DNA of 64,000 nt from Diaporthe sp. PMI_573. Its lineage: Eukaryota; Ascomycota; Sordariomycetes; Diaporthales; Diaporthaceae. Below, one piece after another: positions 1 to 10,186 of the stretch; the stretch's first letter is position 1, and each line of letters starts with the position of its first letter. The translations under genes and the position numbers were made by a program. The notes under the pieces are model-generated. The model was not told where the DNA came from, searched no databases, and saw only the letters and a list, made by a program, of their open reading frames with translations. The stretch spans positions 3,038,001-3,102,000 of the forward strand of contig JAJTUP010000001.1 of the NCBI GenBank assembly GCA_021399435.1, written 5' to 3'.

Positions 1-1075
1 CGTCTTGGGGGTGTGCAATCGATCGCCGTGGGAGAGCAGCCCGGGGCTCCTGACTCGCTCTCTCGCGGTGGACAGAATCTTATCTGCTGAGTGCCGGCTT
101 AGCTCCCGTCGTGCCTCGCAACTCTGCCACTGACCAGGGGCCCGACCCTCTCTCTTCCCCTTGTAGGCAAGCCACACGGGAAGAGGAAAGGGAGAGCGGC
201 CTTGGCCCCGAAGCATAATTCTTTGCAGGCCCTCTCCGCCCAGCCGCCCCGTGGTCCACCATTCCGCCAAGCGGGAAGGCTTGAGTCGGTTGTGACGCAG
301 TAGTTTCGACCGGATCTTTTGTTTCTCAATGCTGTCCAATGGGGAGGGGCGCTCCCGGGCTGGGTCCACGACGTCAGCCAAAGTGGGCATGGGGCATGGA
401 CAGGCCGTACGTCAGTCATTCATGGGGTGTGGCAACTGAGACCTTTGGACGGCCGGCGATTATGGCTCCTCTGGGGATCGGGCACCGAACATGGCTCGCG
501 GCTCATTACACGTACTCACGGCACACAGCCAGGTCTTTGGGAAGGCAGCCTTGCTTGGCTTCATTCCGGTGTTTCTCGTCCTCTCTTGTCTGATTCGCTC
601 CGGACTGTGAGATACGTCCGTACGCAAGCTCACTCGAGAAACCTTGAGCCGGCTCAGAAACAGATGTCAGGTCTATCTCGCCAAGGGCCCTAGAACGCTT
701 GATCGACAGGCGCCCTGCAGTTTTCCTATCTGCGACATCTCCAATCACAAGCCGTGAGGCTGGAGAGTGGCACCCATATCAAACAGATCCACTGGATTGT
801 ATCTCCTATATTGCAAGGCGCGTCTGGCTAGCCCAATGGACAGAAGCAAGGCCAGCTTGTGCTGGGGACTCAATGGATGCAAAGGGCTTAGGCTGTCCCA
901 AGGTTCGGTAGTCGGATCTGAACCTTGTGTTATCGGTTGAGCTCCTCCTTTCCCAGTCTCCTCACAGGCACACATCATCGATCTTCCCTTCTCCATATCG
1001 CGGTTTCATCGTGATGATGTGTCCGGCCAGGACAACGACGGACAGGCTCACTGCCTATCGGCGAGAAGCCCGCAC
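1..1075. other. Left-edge stretch with no recognisable gene
   Basis: No open frame here resembles a known protein. A plus-strand frame is open from base 1 to a TGA at 88-90 and could be the tail of an exon from a gene to the left, but it is too short to judge. The rest probably includes the 3' flank of the CHORD gene that ends at 1076. Confidence 0.4.
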
Positions 1076-2381
1076 CTACTGCACCTTTCCGGCTCGCCCC
1101 ACTTGGAGGATCTCTCCCGTGAGGCGATCATCGGCTCTTAGAACAGGCCAAGAGCTGACTTCCGCCTTGGCTAGCGTCACCTCGAGCTTAGTGCCCAAGA
1201 TCTTATACATGGTCTTTTCTGGGTCGATGCTGCCAAACAGAGGCACCTCAGTCCTGTACCTCTTCGGGGGCGAGTCGCTAGTGGGCAGGTCGAGCTGGAT
1301 GGAAGACTGCGTGAAGACGACCTTGGCGGTGCTTTTATCGATCTTCTTCAGGAAGAAGGACGCGATTACACTGCTTGGCGTCTGGTAAAAGTCCGTCCTG
1401 TAAATAGCGGTCAGCATGTATGTCTCATCCGTAGCATCCGTGTGAGAGTGTTTCGAGAGGTCAATAGGAGCATGGGTCATGGGCATGGGCATGATAGCGC
1501 GTGGCTTGGGAAGTCCGTGACGCAACGGAAGGCGCAGTATTCGTGATGTGATCGCCCATCCGGTAACTCTCGGCCTATTAAGGTGTCCCGGGATATGGTG
1601 GCCGGCAAAACATGAGGGACAGTAACCGCTGGCACTCACCGTACTGTCTCGAGCAGTTCCTCCACGCCGGCTCCCTTGCCCTTTTCTTTGTTTCCGCTGC
1701 CGATGAACAAGTGCCGGGGTTTGGCCTGACAGCCCTCGATCTTCATGAACTCGTCAAATTCGAGCACCCTCCTCTTGCAACAGGTGTATCCCTTGCTCCC
1801 CTCGTGGAAGATGGGGATACCGGGGTGGTGCACGCAGTTCTCCTTGTCACTCCGCTCCGCCCCCTTCTTGTAGACACCACCGCACGCCCGCCGCCGACAC
1901 GCGCGGCCATCGGGGATCTCGAGGGATGCGTCGTCGTCATCTGATTCAGGAGGAGGGGGAGGCGGCGTCTGTGTGGGCGTGGGGGCACTGATGGGTGCAC
2001 GGGGGAGGGCGGGCCCCGGTGAGGCTGCGGTTTCGTTGGTGAGCTCCCTGACAAGCTCCGGGTCCGCTTCTTTCTTCTCGATCTGCGGTGGTATGTCGGT
2101 GGTGCTGTGCTTTCCCTGGGTGCATGGCTCGATGTCCATGAACTCCTCAAAGGTCAGGACGCGGGGCTTGCAGCATTTCCAACCTGGACCACACAGAGTC
2201 AGCTGGGTTCTCTGGTCCTCGCCCCTGGAGTGAGCCAAGGGGAGGTGCAGGGCCAGGGGAACAAGAGGTGCGAACCTTTCTGGCCTTCATGGAATATGGG
2301 TGGGCCTGGATGGTACCGGCAGACCTCCTCAGCATCCGTGTATGTCTTGCCACACCCTTGATGGACGCATTTCTGGGCCAT
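1076..2381 (-). CDS. chpA: CHORD- and CS-domain protein (RAR1/CHORDC1/ChpA family)
   Basis: Three exons on the minus strand, 2381-2276, 2183-1640 and 1397-1076, give 323 aa with exact phase. Residues about 5-61 form a first CHORD zinc-binding module and residues about 131-193 a second. Each has the conserved Cys/His pairs, an HHPG- or YHPG-type turn and an IFHEG motif. A proline-rich, acidic linker with a six-proline run and a four-Asp run separates them. Residues about 217-323 form a CS (p23-like) domain. Proteins of this architecture bind HSP90 and act as co-chaperones in the cytosol. In Aspergillus nidulans the homologue is ChpA. The start is the first ATG directly before CHORD I. The second intron (1639-1398, 242 nt) is long for this window. 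A TGACGTCG element lies at 2507-2514, about 125 nt upstream of the start, and could be an ATF/CRE-type site (inference). Confidence 0.93.
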
Positions 2382-4285
2382 GTCGGTGGATTGAAGCCGT
2401 CTTCAGGATTGGGCGTTTTCAATTCGAGAGTATGGAGTAGAAAATCGCGGCCCAAGGTGAGAGGAGAACTAGCCGTTTCGCCGTTGTCGCCCAAGTGTTT
2501 GTGATGTGACGTCGCGCTCAAAAAAGTAAGACCCTGACTAGAGCACCTTGCTCTGGAGCCAGAAGATTCTAGGAGCTCCCCAACGTGGGGTCGGTCGTGT
2601 CGACGGCGGGGCCGCCCACCCCACTGCAGCTCGTTCTGGGGTGGGGTGAATCGCGACTTCCGGATGGAGGGTTAGGGTCCACCCCCCTGGCCCCATACTG
2701 TACACTTCCAAGGTTGACACTTTCCACTCCAGTGGAGTAAGGCCATGGCCTTGTAATTTACCGTGGTATATGATAGTGGACTTTAATTCCAGGACTTCAG
2801 AACTGCTCAGTGTGTTTAATTTTTCGGCTTAGCTCTTCATACCCCAAGTGAGGGTCAACGAGCTGGCTGATTACGAGGCCTCTACAAAGGTGTGCCATGT
2901 GCTGCCATCCCTACAGAATGTTCCACTCCACTACGGCTCAGACATCAAATCCGCCATCCGATATTTATGGGTGGCTGTTGTTGAATAAGTCATTTGGGCT
3001 CCGCTGTCAACCACAGAGTGCTCGACGCTCTCTGATGTGACAACGTGAATAAGGTTTAAATGGGGAGTTCGGCCTGTGGCATGTGCGTGGAGACACGGCC
3101 TGCGAACCCAATGCGGTTCGATATCCGCGGAAAGAGGGTATCGCAACGATCACGTCTGTTCTCTCGGCTCCGTCTACCGGGCGTCTGCTGCATCTTGAGT
3201 AGTTTACCGCACCTGAGAAATGACTTGCACGACCAGTGTGCACGGGTCTGCGGGCTCAAGACAATCAGTGTTCTACCAAAGAAAGTGCAATGAGGAAATC
3301 AGCCAGTCTTATAATAGGACCGTATCTAGTTAACAGTACTGTGAAGACCCCGTCTGCATGTGTAACTTTCATACAGAAGTTCAGGTGTAGCTCGGTGACG
3401 TCCCAATAAGTCTAGGGCGGGCCGGGCCGATAGGGCTGCATGCAGGGATCTGCAACCTTATTGTCCGAAGAATGGTACGATGATGGACGCGCCTAGGTGA
3501 ATGTCTGGATCATCTGTGTGCCCACCGTAGGATCCAAGTCTCGTTCCAATATCACGGGCAGTACCTGTACTTCGGAAGCGGTTCCCCGACCGACAGTGAC
3601 CTCAGGGCTGCCATGGTTTAGGACTGCTCTGTATACCCGATCTCAGAATCACGTACCGAAGGCCCCTCGCAGACAATAGCCTCTTGACGTATGGCGTGAC
3701 CTCGAGGCTGTTTCTCTAGTCCATGTGGTGTATGGACAGTCGTACACTGACTGAGTGTCAGTAACAACTGACTACAGTTGATCTAGATGTGTGTGCCCTT
3801 AGGTGTCTGTCCATGAGGTCGTTACCGTTGGTGAATCCACATCATGGTCAAGCCCTTGACGGGAGAGATTTCCCGAATTGTCCAAGCTGTATTAGCAGAA
3901 GCGTTATACAGGGGCAAGGCTCGAACGGTCCGGCTAAGCTAAGACAGGCCCACCGAGACAGGTGACTTTTCGTTTCGTTTCGCGCCTTGCGTACAACACC
4001 GAGATATATCCGATGCGGATGATTGATTGGACGGCATCGTGCGAGTCAATTGGACAGCAGGCAGGTAGAAACGTCAACTTGTTCCTGCTTTCCATCCGAA
4101 TGGGTCCTGATCTCTTCAGAATGAGAGTAGATGCTGGCATTCAGGTGAATTTTAGCCCAGTTCATCCCATTGAAGAGACGACAATACCACACAGTAAGAC
4201 AGACGGTGTTCATGGTTGACACTGCTGGTGTAACATCTAGATACAATACGTACACACTCCACAAATAACCAATCTTATACCCTCT
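2382..4285. other. Intergenic, no gene seen
   Basis: About 1.9 kb between the CHORD start and the end of the sugar transporter. No open frame resembles a protein. Base composition looks more AT-rich than the neighbouring exons. Two small adjacent inverted repeats occur: ACTGAC/GTCAGT at 3746-3762 and CAACTG/CAGTTG at 3765-3780. Nothing identifies a transposon. Confidence 0.4.
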
Positions 4286-5930
4286 TCAAGCATGGCCGTC
4301 CCCATTCACAGAGCCTGGCCTGCTTACGCTCTGGCACACAGTGGTAGTAACCTTTGGCACCTGTTTCAGCTTGAAGCCTTCGAATGTCCACCGCCCAGTA
4401 GAGCTTGTCTTCTCATCTAGATACCTCTGCTCGATGACCTCGAGAGTATGGCCTTTGGTCTCGACCATGTACAGCGCACACACAACCGTACAAATCAACG
4501 TGCAGCCTGCGAAGAAGTAATAGGCAGCGAACGACGACCTGTCAATCATGACAGGAGTGGTAAGAGCGACAATGTAGTTTGCGACCTGAAATGAGTTAGC
4601 AATATTGCGCAGTCGGCATTTGGAGGCGACACGTACCCAGTTGGAACACTGGCCCAGAGAGGATGCACTGCTCCTCGTTTTCCTAGGCATGATCTCGACC
4701 AGGAATGTGCGGAAGCTGAGGGCCCACGTGCCGTTGTAGACGATAGCAAAAAGGTAGATAGACACAATCACGACCCATCTGCCCGCGCCGTGGCTCCCCT
4801 GGACAAGATCAGCAGCATACATGGTGCCCATCAGAACCATGAGTATGGTAATGAGCACGCCGCCGGTGATACTCGAGGTCCGCCGGCCCCAGCGGTCAGC
4901 CCACAGGGAGGCGGGAACTGTAGTTGCCAGAATGACGAGCGACGAGACGCCAGAGGCGAGGAAGTTCGCCTTCTCACCCGAGAGCCCGGCCTGGTGGAAC
5001 AGAATCGGCGCATAGTACAGTATACCGTCGATCCCGCTGAACTGCTGGAAGGCCATGATGAAACACCCAAACGCGGTCCTCGCCCGGAAAGGCGCCGAGA
5101 AGGCCTCGCCGAAGTCCTTGAACAGGTGGACTAGTGACTGCAGGAAAGACTCATCTGGGGAGTGCTCGAGCGCGGAGGCTGACACCGCCAACAGCTCCTG
5201 CTGCTCGACCTCGTCCAGGCCCAGGGTGGCAATAATGGCCTGCGCCTCTTTGATATGGCCCTTGGCCAGCAGCCATCGCGGCGACGCCGGGGTGAAGATG
5301 TTCAGCGATGCAAAGGCAAAGGCCAGGAAGCTGGCGACCCCCAGCGGCAGCCGCCAGGACGCGGAGGAGTCCTTGATGCCGGCTGTCCCGTAGGACATGA
5401 AGAAGCCGGTCACAAGTCCGCAGACTATCAAGAATTGCGGGAGAGCGGTCATGGTGCCGCGGGTCCGAGCCGGGCTGATCTCGGAGACCTGGACGTACAC
5501 CGTACTCAGGAACAGGCCCTGTCCAACGCCCTTGACCAACCGTCCGACTATAAACATGGCCAGGGCGACGGAGCCACACTCGATGGCGGCGCCGATACCG
5601 TAGGTGATGGCACCAAGTACCACGAGGGGCTTCCTCCCGTACCTGTCCGCCAATATACCTGCAACGAGGGCGGCCAGGGCGCCTGGGAGCAATATAGACG
5701 AGACGACGACGCCACGTATTGTGGATGAGATAGGGCCCATGGTCACCTCAAAGGCGGGCATGGTCGTCACAGACCCAATAGTCCCAGTGTCGAGGCTAGT
5801 TCCAGTCAGCCAACAAGTCGACTGACCGGCTCTTTGTCTTGATGGAAATGGCTTACCCAAAGAGCATGGCTACGAAGGAGGTGATAAAGCTGGCCCTGAC
5901 GTAGAGCGGCCATGGCTTGAAGATTTGCAT
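4286..5930 (-). CDS. MFS sugar transporter (hexose transporter family)
   Basis: Three exons, 5930-5857, 5795-4637 and 4585-4286, give 510 aa, the usual length of fungal sugar porters with 12 membrane segments. The first exon supplies the start of TM1 and joins to read LFGLDTGTIGSV, the family motif after TM1. Further family marks are DRYGRKP in the TM2-TM3 loop, PASPRWL after TM6, QQFSGIDGILYYAP in TM7, DRWGRR in the TM8-TM9 loop and VETKGHTLE after TM12. The protein should sit in the plasma membrane and move a sugar or related solute by proton symport; the substrate cannot be read from the sequence. The second intron is 51 nt, a multiple of three without stop codons, so an unspliced transcript also stays in frame. 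The gene is divergent from the HpcH/HpaI aldolase with about 1 kb between the starts. Confidence 0.93.
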
Positions 5931-6941
5931 CTTGCCGGCGGAAATCAATACTGAGTGGCTTGATTTCTTCTCGAGGCTCCCGGAATATGAGCTATTGTTT
6001 TTCGTGCAGTTTCGTTGCCCTGTACCACGACTACAAGCCCCAGCTGATTCCGATCATTGCTAGGCCACGACTATATAAGTACACAGCCCAAGAGGCAGAC
6101 ACTCAACCTTCCTATCATTCCAACACCGCAAATCTTTTTCCGGGCTGGGTGGACCCCACGGCGCTTCTCTCGGTGGCCATGGACGGAGGAGAGTCACCCT
6201 TGCTTATCGGTGAGGCGTCCCAAGTCCAAAAAGGCACAGGTCAATATTTCAGTGCTCTTTCCAAAAGACAACCTAGATTGCAAACTGGTACACCAACGAC
6301 GTCAAACACTCTGATCATCCATGTTGCCATGAACACCCGGCCCGGTGGACGACGTCCGGCTCACGGCAGATCGTCCGGAAAGCATACGCCGAGGCATGGC
6401 CCGGAGAGTGTCGGAGCTGCCCTCCCCGGGGGGGGGGGGGTAGGTGGGGTTTGTCACCAGAGTCGTTGAGAGTACCAAGGCCAACCATTTGAGGCCAAGA
6501 TGTGGATTGCTCTAGACCGTCTCTTCTGACGAGAACGGAGTGCGAATGTCAATGTGAATTGGTGGAGTGGAGTGGGAAAGCAATAGCCGAGCAGTGGTTT
6601 CCTCCCACATTGTACTGTGTCCGGTCTAGTCCACTGCACCCACATATTCAACGCGGGGAGACCCCGCACCCCCGCGGGTATCTGTTTGACGGCCCTGATT
6701 CTGCTGTATGCAAAATCGAGCAGCGATGTTGTATAGCCACTTCATAGCGCCGTTCATGGGACGATGGGCATGGGAAAGCGGCGCGTAAATCGGAGGTGCT
6801 CGATCGTTTCCCCAGCTCTTGTATACTACCACTGCGGCAACGGCCAGCTTCTTCCTAGTACACTAAGCAGTCAACCGGCCCTGGCATATGCTCAGTCTAT
6901 GAACCGGAGAACAGGCGGACGATCTCTCCTCTTCCTTGATA
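5931..6941. other. Divergent intergenic region between transporter and aldolase
   Basis: About 1 kb that must hold the promoters of both flanking genes. It carries a TATATA on the transporter side (6072-6077) and a run of 12 G at about 6428-6439. I see no protein-coding exon. Confidence 0.5.
6071..6078 (-). promoter_or_regulatory. TATA box candidate for the sugar transporter
   Basis: On the minus strand the sequence reads CTTATATAG about 142 nt upstream of the transporter ATG, a reasonable distance for a fungal TATA element and a short 5' leader. The motif is nearly symmetric, so it could also serve the plus strand, but the aldolase start lies about 870 nt away. No start-site data support it. 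Confidence 0.35.
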
Positions 6942-8292
6942 ATGAAGCCAATTCGCCTGTATAGCTCGCGCAGTGTTCTGCGTCTTCAACTGCGCGCTTC
7001 CCACCCACATCTCCAGAAGTTACCATCACTGCCTGCGACCAGGTCAAAGTCACAGCTTCGCAATACGTCCACCATGGCGGCTACTACAGCGATGCAGAAG
7101 TCCAACCGGCTGCGGGCAGCCTTCGTCGAAAATAAAGGACCAAGTTACGGGATATGGGTACTGCTTTCCCTTGACACGGTCTTTCCGTGCCAATTTGTTC
7201 CCTAGCACCCCAATGTTATCCACTCACCCCCTGGGTTGCTCCAAGACCTCATTGGACACAGCTGGCGAACTACACATTCCCTGAGGATGCCAACACTGTA
7301 CTGACAAGGTACATAGCAAATGTTCCCTGGTTCCAACGTGTCCAGGGCACTTGCGAGGGCGGATCCCGACTGGATCATGGTCGATTGTGAACATGGCAAC
7401 ATAGACGGTACGTATTCTGGTTTCCACCAGAGTGGACGAGTGTTGACTTGGGGCCGCAGACGCTGCAATGCATGAGGCCGTGCCTGCGATTGCCGCTTGT
7501 GGCGTTTCGCCGATTGTACGCATCCCGGATTTTCAGTCATGGATGATAAAGAGTAAGTTGTCTGACGACCGCTGATACAAGTAATGCGACGGCGAATGCT
7601 AACTATGCCGTAGGGGCACTGGATAGTGGTGCGCATGGCGTAAGAAAGACACCGTCCAGCTGGGAGCGAAGGCGATAGACTTACCACGACATGTGCACAG
7701 ATCTTGGTGCCGCTTCTTCGGACCGTGGATGAGGTCAAACAAGTCGTAGCGGCTACAAAGTTTCCACCAGAAGGACGTCGAGGCTTCGGCTCCCCTCTGG
7801 CTATGCAAAACTTCAGCCCTCTGCCATCCTTCACCGAGTACCTCCAACAGGCCAATGACACAATCCTCACAATGGTACAGATTGAGACCAAGGAAGCTTT
7901 GGCTGCAGTGGAGGAGATCGCGCTATTGGTTGACGTTTTGTTCATTGGCCCATTCGATCTGGGTAACAACATCGGGTACCCTATCATTAACGGCGACGTG
8001 AAGCCCGAGCTTAAGGGAGCCATTGCGAGGATCCTCAAGGCTGCCAAGAACGCAGGGAAGAAATGCGGGATGTACGCCTCAAGTGGCGAGGAGGCCGGCA
8101 AGTAAGTAAATCCCTGGGAATCTGTCCTCTGACGGCGATAGAGCGCTGACCAGCCGCAGGTATGGTGCCATGGGATTCGATATGATCAATGTTGGCACCG
8201 ATGTGACAACCCTGGAGTTTGTAATGAAGCAGGCGATGGCGGCTGCTCAAGGGGCTGCCGGACTGGAGAAGGGGAAAGGATACGGGTCATAG
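6942..8292 (+). CDS. HpcH/HpaI-family aldolase, possible mitochondrial form
   Basis: Six exons, 6942-7157, 7317-7407, 7460-7552, 7614-7639, 7701-8101 and 8160-8292, give 319 aa. The joined protein reads GIWQMFPG, then DWIMVDCEHG, VRIPD, GAHGILVPLL, QIETKEAL and FIGPFDLGNNIG, which follow the HpcH/HpaI (class II, metal-dependent pyruvate aldolase) family in order. The Glu of the QIE motif and the Asp of the EHG region fit the metal and active-site positions. Members cleave 2-keto-3-deoxy sugar acids or 4-hydroxy-2-oxo acids to pyruvate and an aldehyde. The first 44 residues are rich in Arg, Ser and Leu without acidic residues, like a mitochondrial presequence. A second ATG at 7074 has a better context and would give a 275-aa cytosolic form. 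Exon 4 is only 26 nt. The gene is convergent with the glutaredoxin-like gene, 130 nt away. Confidence 0.9.
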
Positions 8293-8422
8293 ATAGTGTT
8301 ATAGGCCAACGTAATATGCTGAAGCAGGAAGCAGCATCCCTCGAGAATTGGTTTCCAGGATACTGTCTCCATCATGCCAAAATCTGCCAGCTTAGCTTCT
8401 CTGCACAGAGTGGGCCGTCTAG

Positions 8423-8815
8423 TCATGACTTCGTCGTCTCAGCCTTGTCCATCATGGCCTTCACCTGCTCAGGGGTGAAACGATGCATGAGCTTCAGGGC
8501 CTTCGGAGCAAGCTTGGGGTCTTCCTCCGGGGAGCTAGCTTTGCTGATATGAATCTGGCCAAGTGTGAGTGAGCAGGTCTCTAGCAGCATGCGGGTTAGA
8601 GCGAGCATGTCACACACCACAGGAACGTCAAAATCATATAGGTCTTTCCATTGCTGAGCTGCCGGCTTGACAATGTCGACCTCCTTGTAGACAAAAGGCC
8701 TTGAGTCCCAGACGTCAGAGAGTACAGAGCGAGCTGAAACACACAGACCACAGTGTTCTCTAGTGAAGAGAGTAATCCGGCAGGATAACTGCAGGAGTCT
8801 GCTTGTTGCGCGCAT
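8423..8815 (-). CDS. Glutaredoxin-like protein (C5orf63/YDR286C type)
   Basis: Two exons, 8815-8618 and 8554-8423, give 109 aa. The fold start reads ITLFTREHCGLC, with a CxxC redox motif, followed by EVDIVKP and the cis-Pro loop DFDVPVIHI, as in the short DUF836/glutaredoxin-like family. The C-terminal helix runs to LMHRFTPEQVKAMM. Family members are small thioredoxin-fold proteins of uncertain substrate, often mitochondrial. The 63-nt intron is in frame and free of stops, so the unspliced reading is a 130-aa protein with an insertion exactly at the VPV loop. I chose the spliced form because it restores the family motif. The start lies 505 nt from the divergent LSM8 start. Confidence 0.85.
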   Translation of the reverse strand: MRATSRLLQLSCRITLFTREHCGLCVSARSVLSDVWDSRPFVYKEVDIVKPAAQQWKDLYDFDVPVVCDMLALTRMLLETCSLTLGQIHISKASSPEEDPKLAPKALKLMHRFTPEQVKAMMDKAETTKS

Positions 8816-9320
8816 TTCTGTAGATCGTCTGTTACATCAATAATCAGCCCATGGTCTTCTCTCTATTTCCGAAACCAACCCGGTATGCTCGAAGCAGGCT
8901 CACCTGCAGACTTGCTTACGAAATTCAAAGACAAGTGTTCTCTTGTTGCGGTAGAATCTGTTACGGTGACTTTATAGATAAACGACTGGAATTGGGAAAC
9001 TGGCTGTGTTGATGCACCAAATAGTGTACAAGGGAGCGATTGGAGGGGCCGTTTAAGTGGGGGCCAACCACCAGGTCCGAATGCCAGGCGTCCGAGCTTC
9101 CCTGAAGCTGTTGCAGGGGAGTGAGCTTCACCTGGGGCGCCCTCCAGAACTCAGCTCAAAATTTCCCAGGCCCGACCTCACCTTTCGTACTCGTCAACAG
9201 ACAATCCCGACTCACCGCTTGCTGCCAGTCTCCTATCCCCCCAGCGGTAACAAAGGATACCCGGCCATTCAATTCGTTCACTTTTAGCCAAGCGAATCAG
9301 GAAGTCTCCACCGACTCAAC
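8816..9320. other. Divergent promoter region, glutaredoxin-like gene and LSM8
   Basis: A 505-nt gap between two divergent starts. No coding exon is visible. It should hold both promoters. Confidence 0.5.
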
Positions 9321-9766
9321 ATGTCTCTCAACCAGTACATCGACAGTAAGCTCACCATCCTGATGACCCAGCCGTACTTGAGCCTTGCGCAGAAGCTGAT
9401 GTGCTTTTACTCCTCCAGAGAAGGTGACAATCGTGACGGCTGATAGCCGCACCCTGATTGGTACCCTCATCTCCGCCGACAACCAGACCAACCTTGTGAG
9501 TATGCACCCTCGCCGCCCAATCAGCTCAAGACGGACGGACGTGGTCACGGTTTCTGACGTGATGTGCCCAGGTCCTCCAGAACGCCGTTGAGCGCGTCAT
9601 CCGCCCGGCCGAGGACCCCGAGCCGTCGGTGGAAGTGCCCCTCGGGCTCTACATAGTCCGCGGCGACAACGTCTGCCTCGTCGGCGTCGTCGATGAGGAG
9701 CTTGACAACTCCATCGACTGGACGGCGGTCAAGGGTGCCCCGATCGGCGGTATCAAGCACTCATAG
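9321..9766 (+). CDS. lsm8: LSM8, U6 snRNA-associated Sm-like protein
   Basis: Three exons, 9321-9345, 9419-9495 and 9572-9766, give 98 aa. Joined, the N-terminus reads MSLNQYIDKKVTIVTADSR, then the Sm1 motif with LIGTLISADNQTNLVLQNAVER and the Sm2-type IVRGDNVCLVGVVDEE. This order and the short acidic tail are typical of LSM8, which replaces LSM1 in the nuclear LSM2-8 ring. That ring binds the 3' oligo(U) of U6 snRNA and works in splicing and nuclear RNA decay. The first exon is only 25 nt. The gene ends 420 nt from the convergent nucleoside hydrolase. Confidence 0.95.
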
Positions 9767-10186
9767 GTGCTACACCGTCCCGCCTCAGTTATGCGTCGCA
9801 GGACGTGTCTGTCGCAAGGCGTATCGGACCGGGGGTGAATTTGTATGGAGGGGAGCATGGTCATTGCGTGGATGAGATACCCAGGGTTAGACTCGCAGTG
9901 AGGCGGGCATAGGTTACGGGGATTGTTCTGCGGTAGGAGCTGCTCATTTGAGAGCCTCAGTCCGGCGTCGGGTGAGCCAAAGGGCATCACTAGAAAGTTC
10001 GATGCATCTGGAGGCGTGTGGAGTTTTAGGAGTTTATGGATTCCGTTCAAGTATTCGATCTATCAATATCTGGTATGCATTTCATCCTGCTGCAGCCATC
10101 AACAATGATGCTATACTGACGTTTGTGGCTGTTACGCAGAACCTTGAACTATGTGATTACCAGGTACCATCATAGTCTCATGTCAT
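9767..10186. other. Convergent 3' flanks of LSM8 and nucleoside hydrolase
   Basis: No gene is visible in these 420 nt. They should hold both 3' UTRs and polyadenylation signals. Confidence 0.5.

Noticed and set aside
1..90. Possible C-terminal exon of a gene left of the window
   Set aside because: Only 29 codons, with no recognisable sequence.
5151..5728. Long open frames overlapping the sugar transporter in other frames
   Set aside because: They are shadows of the GC-rich transporter exon; only the minus frame used has transporter motifs.
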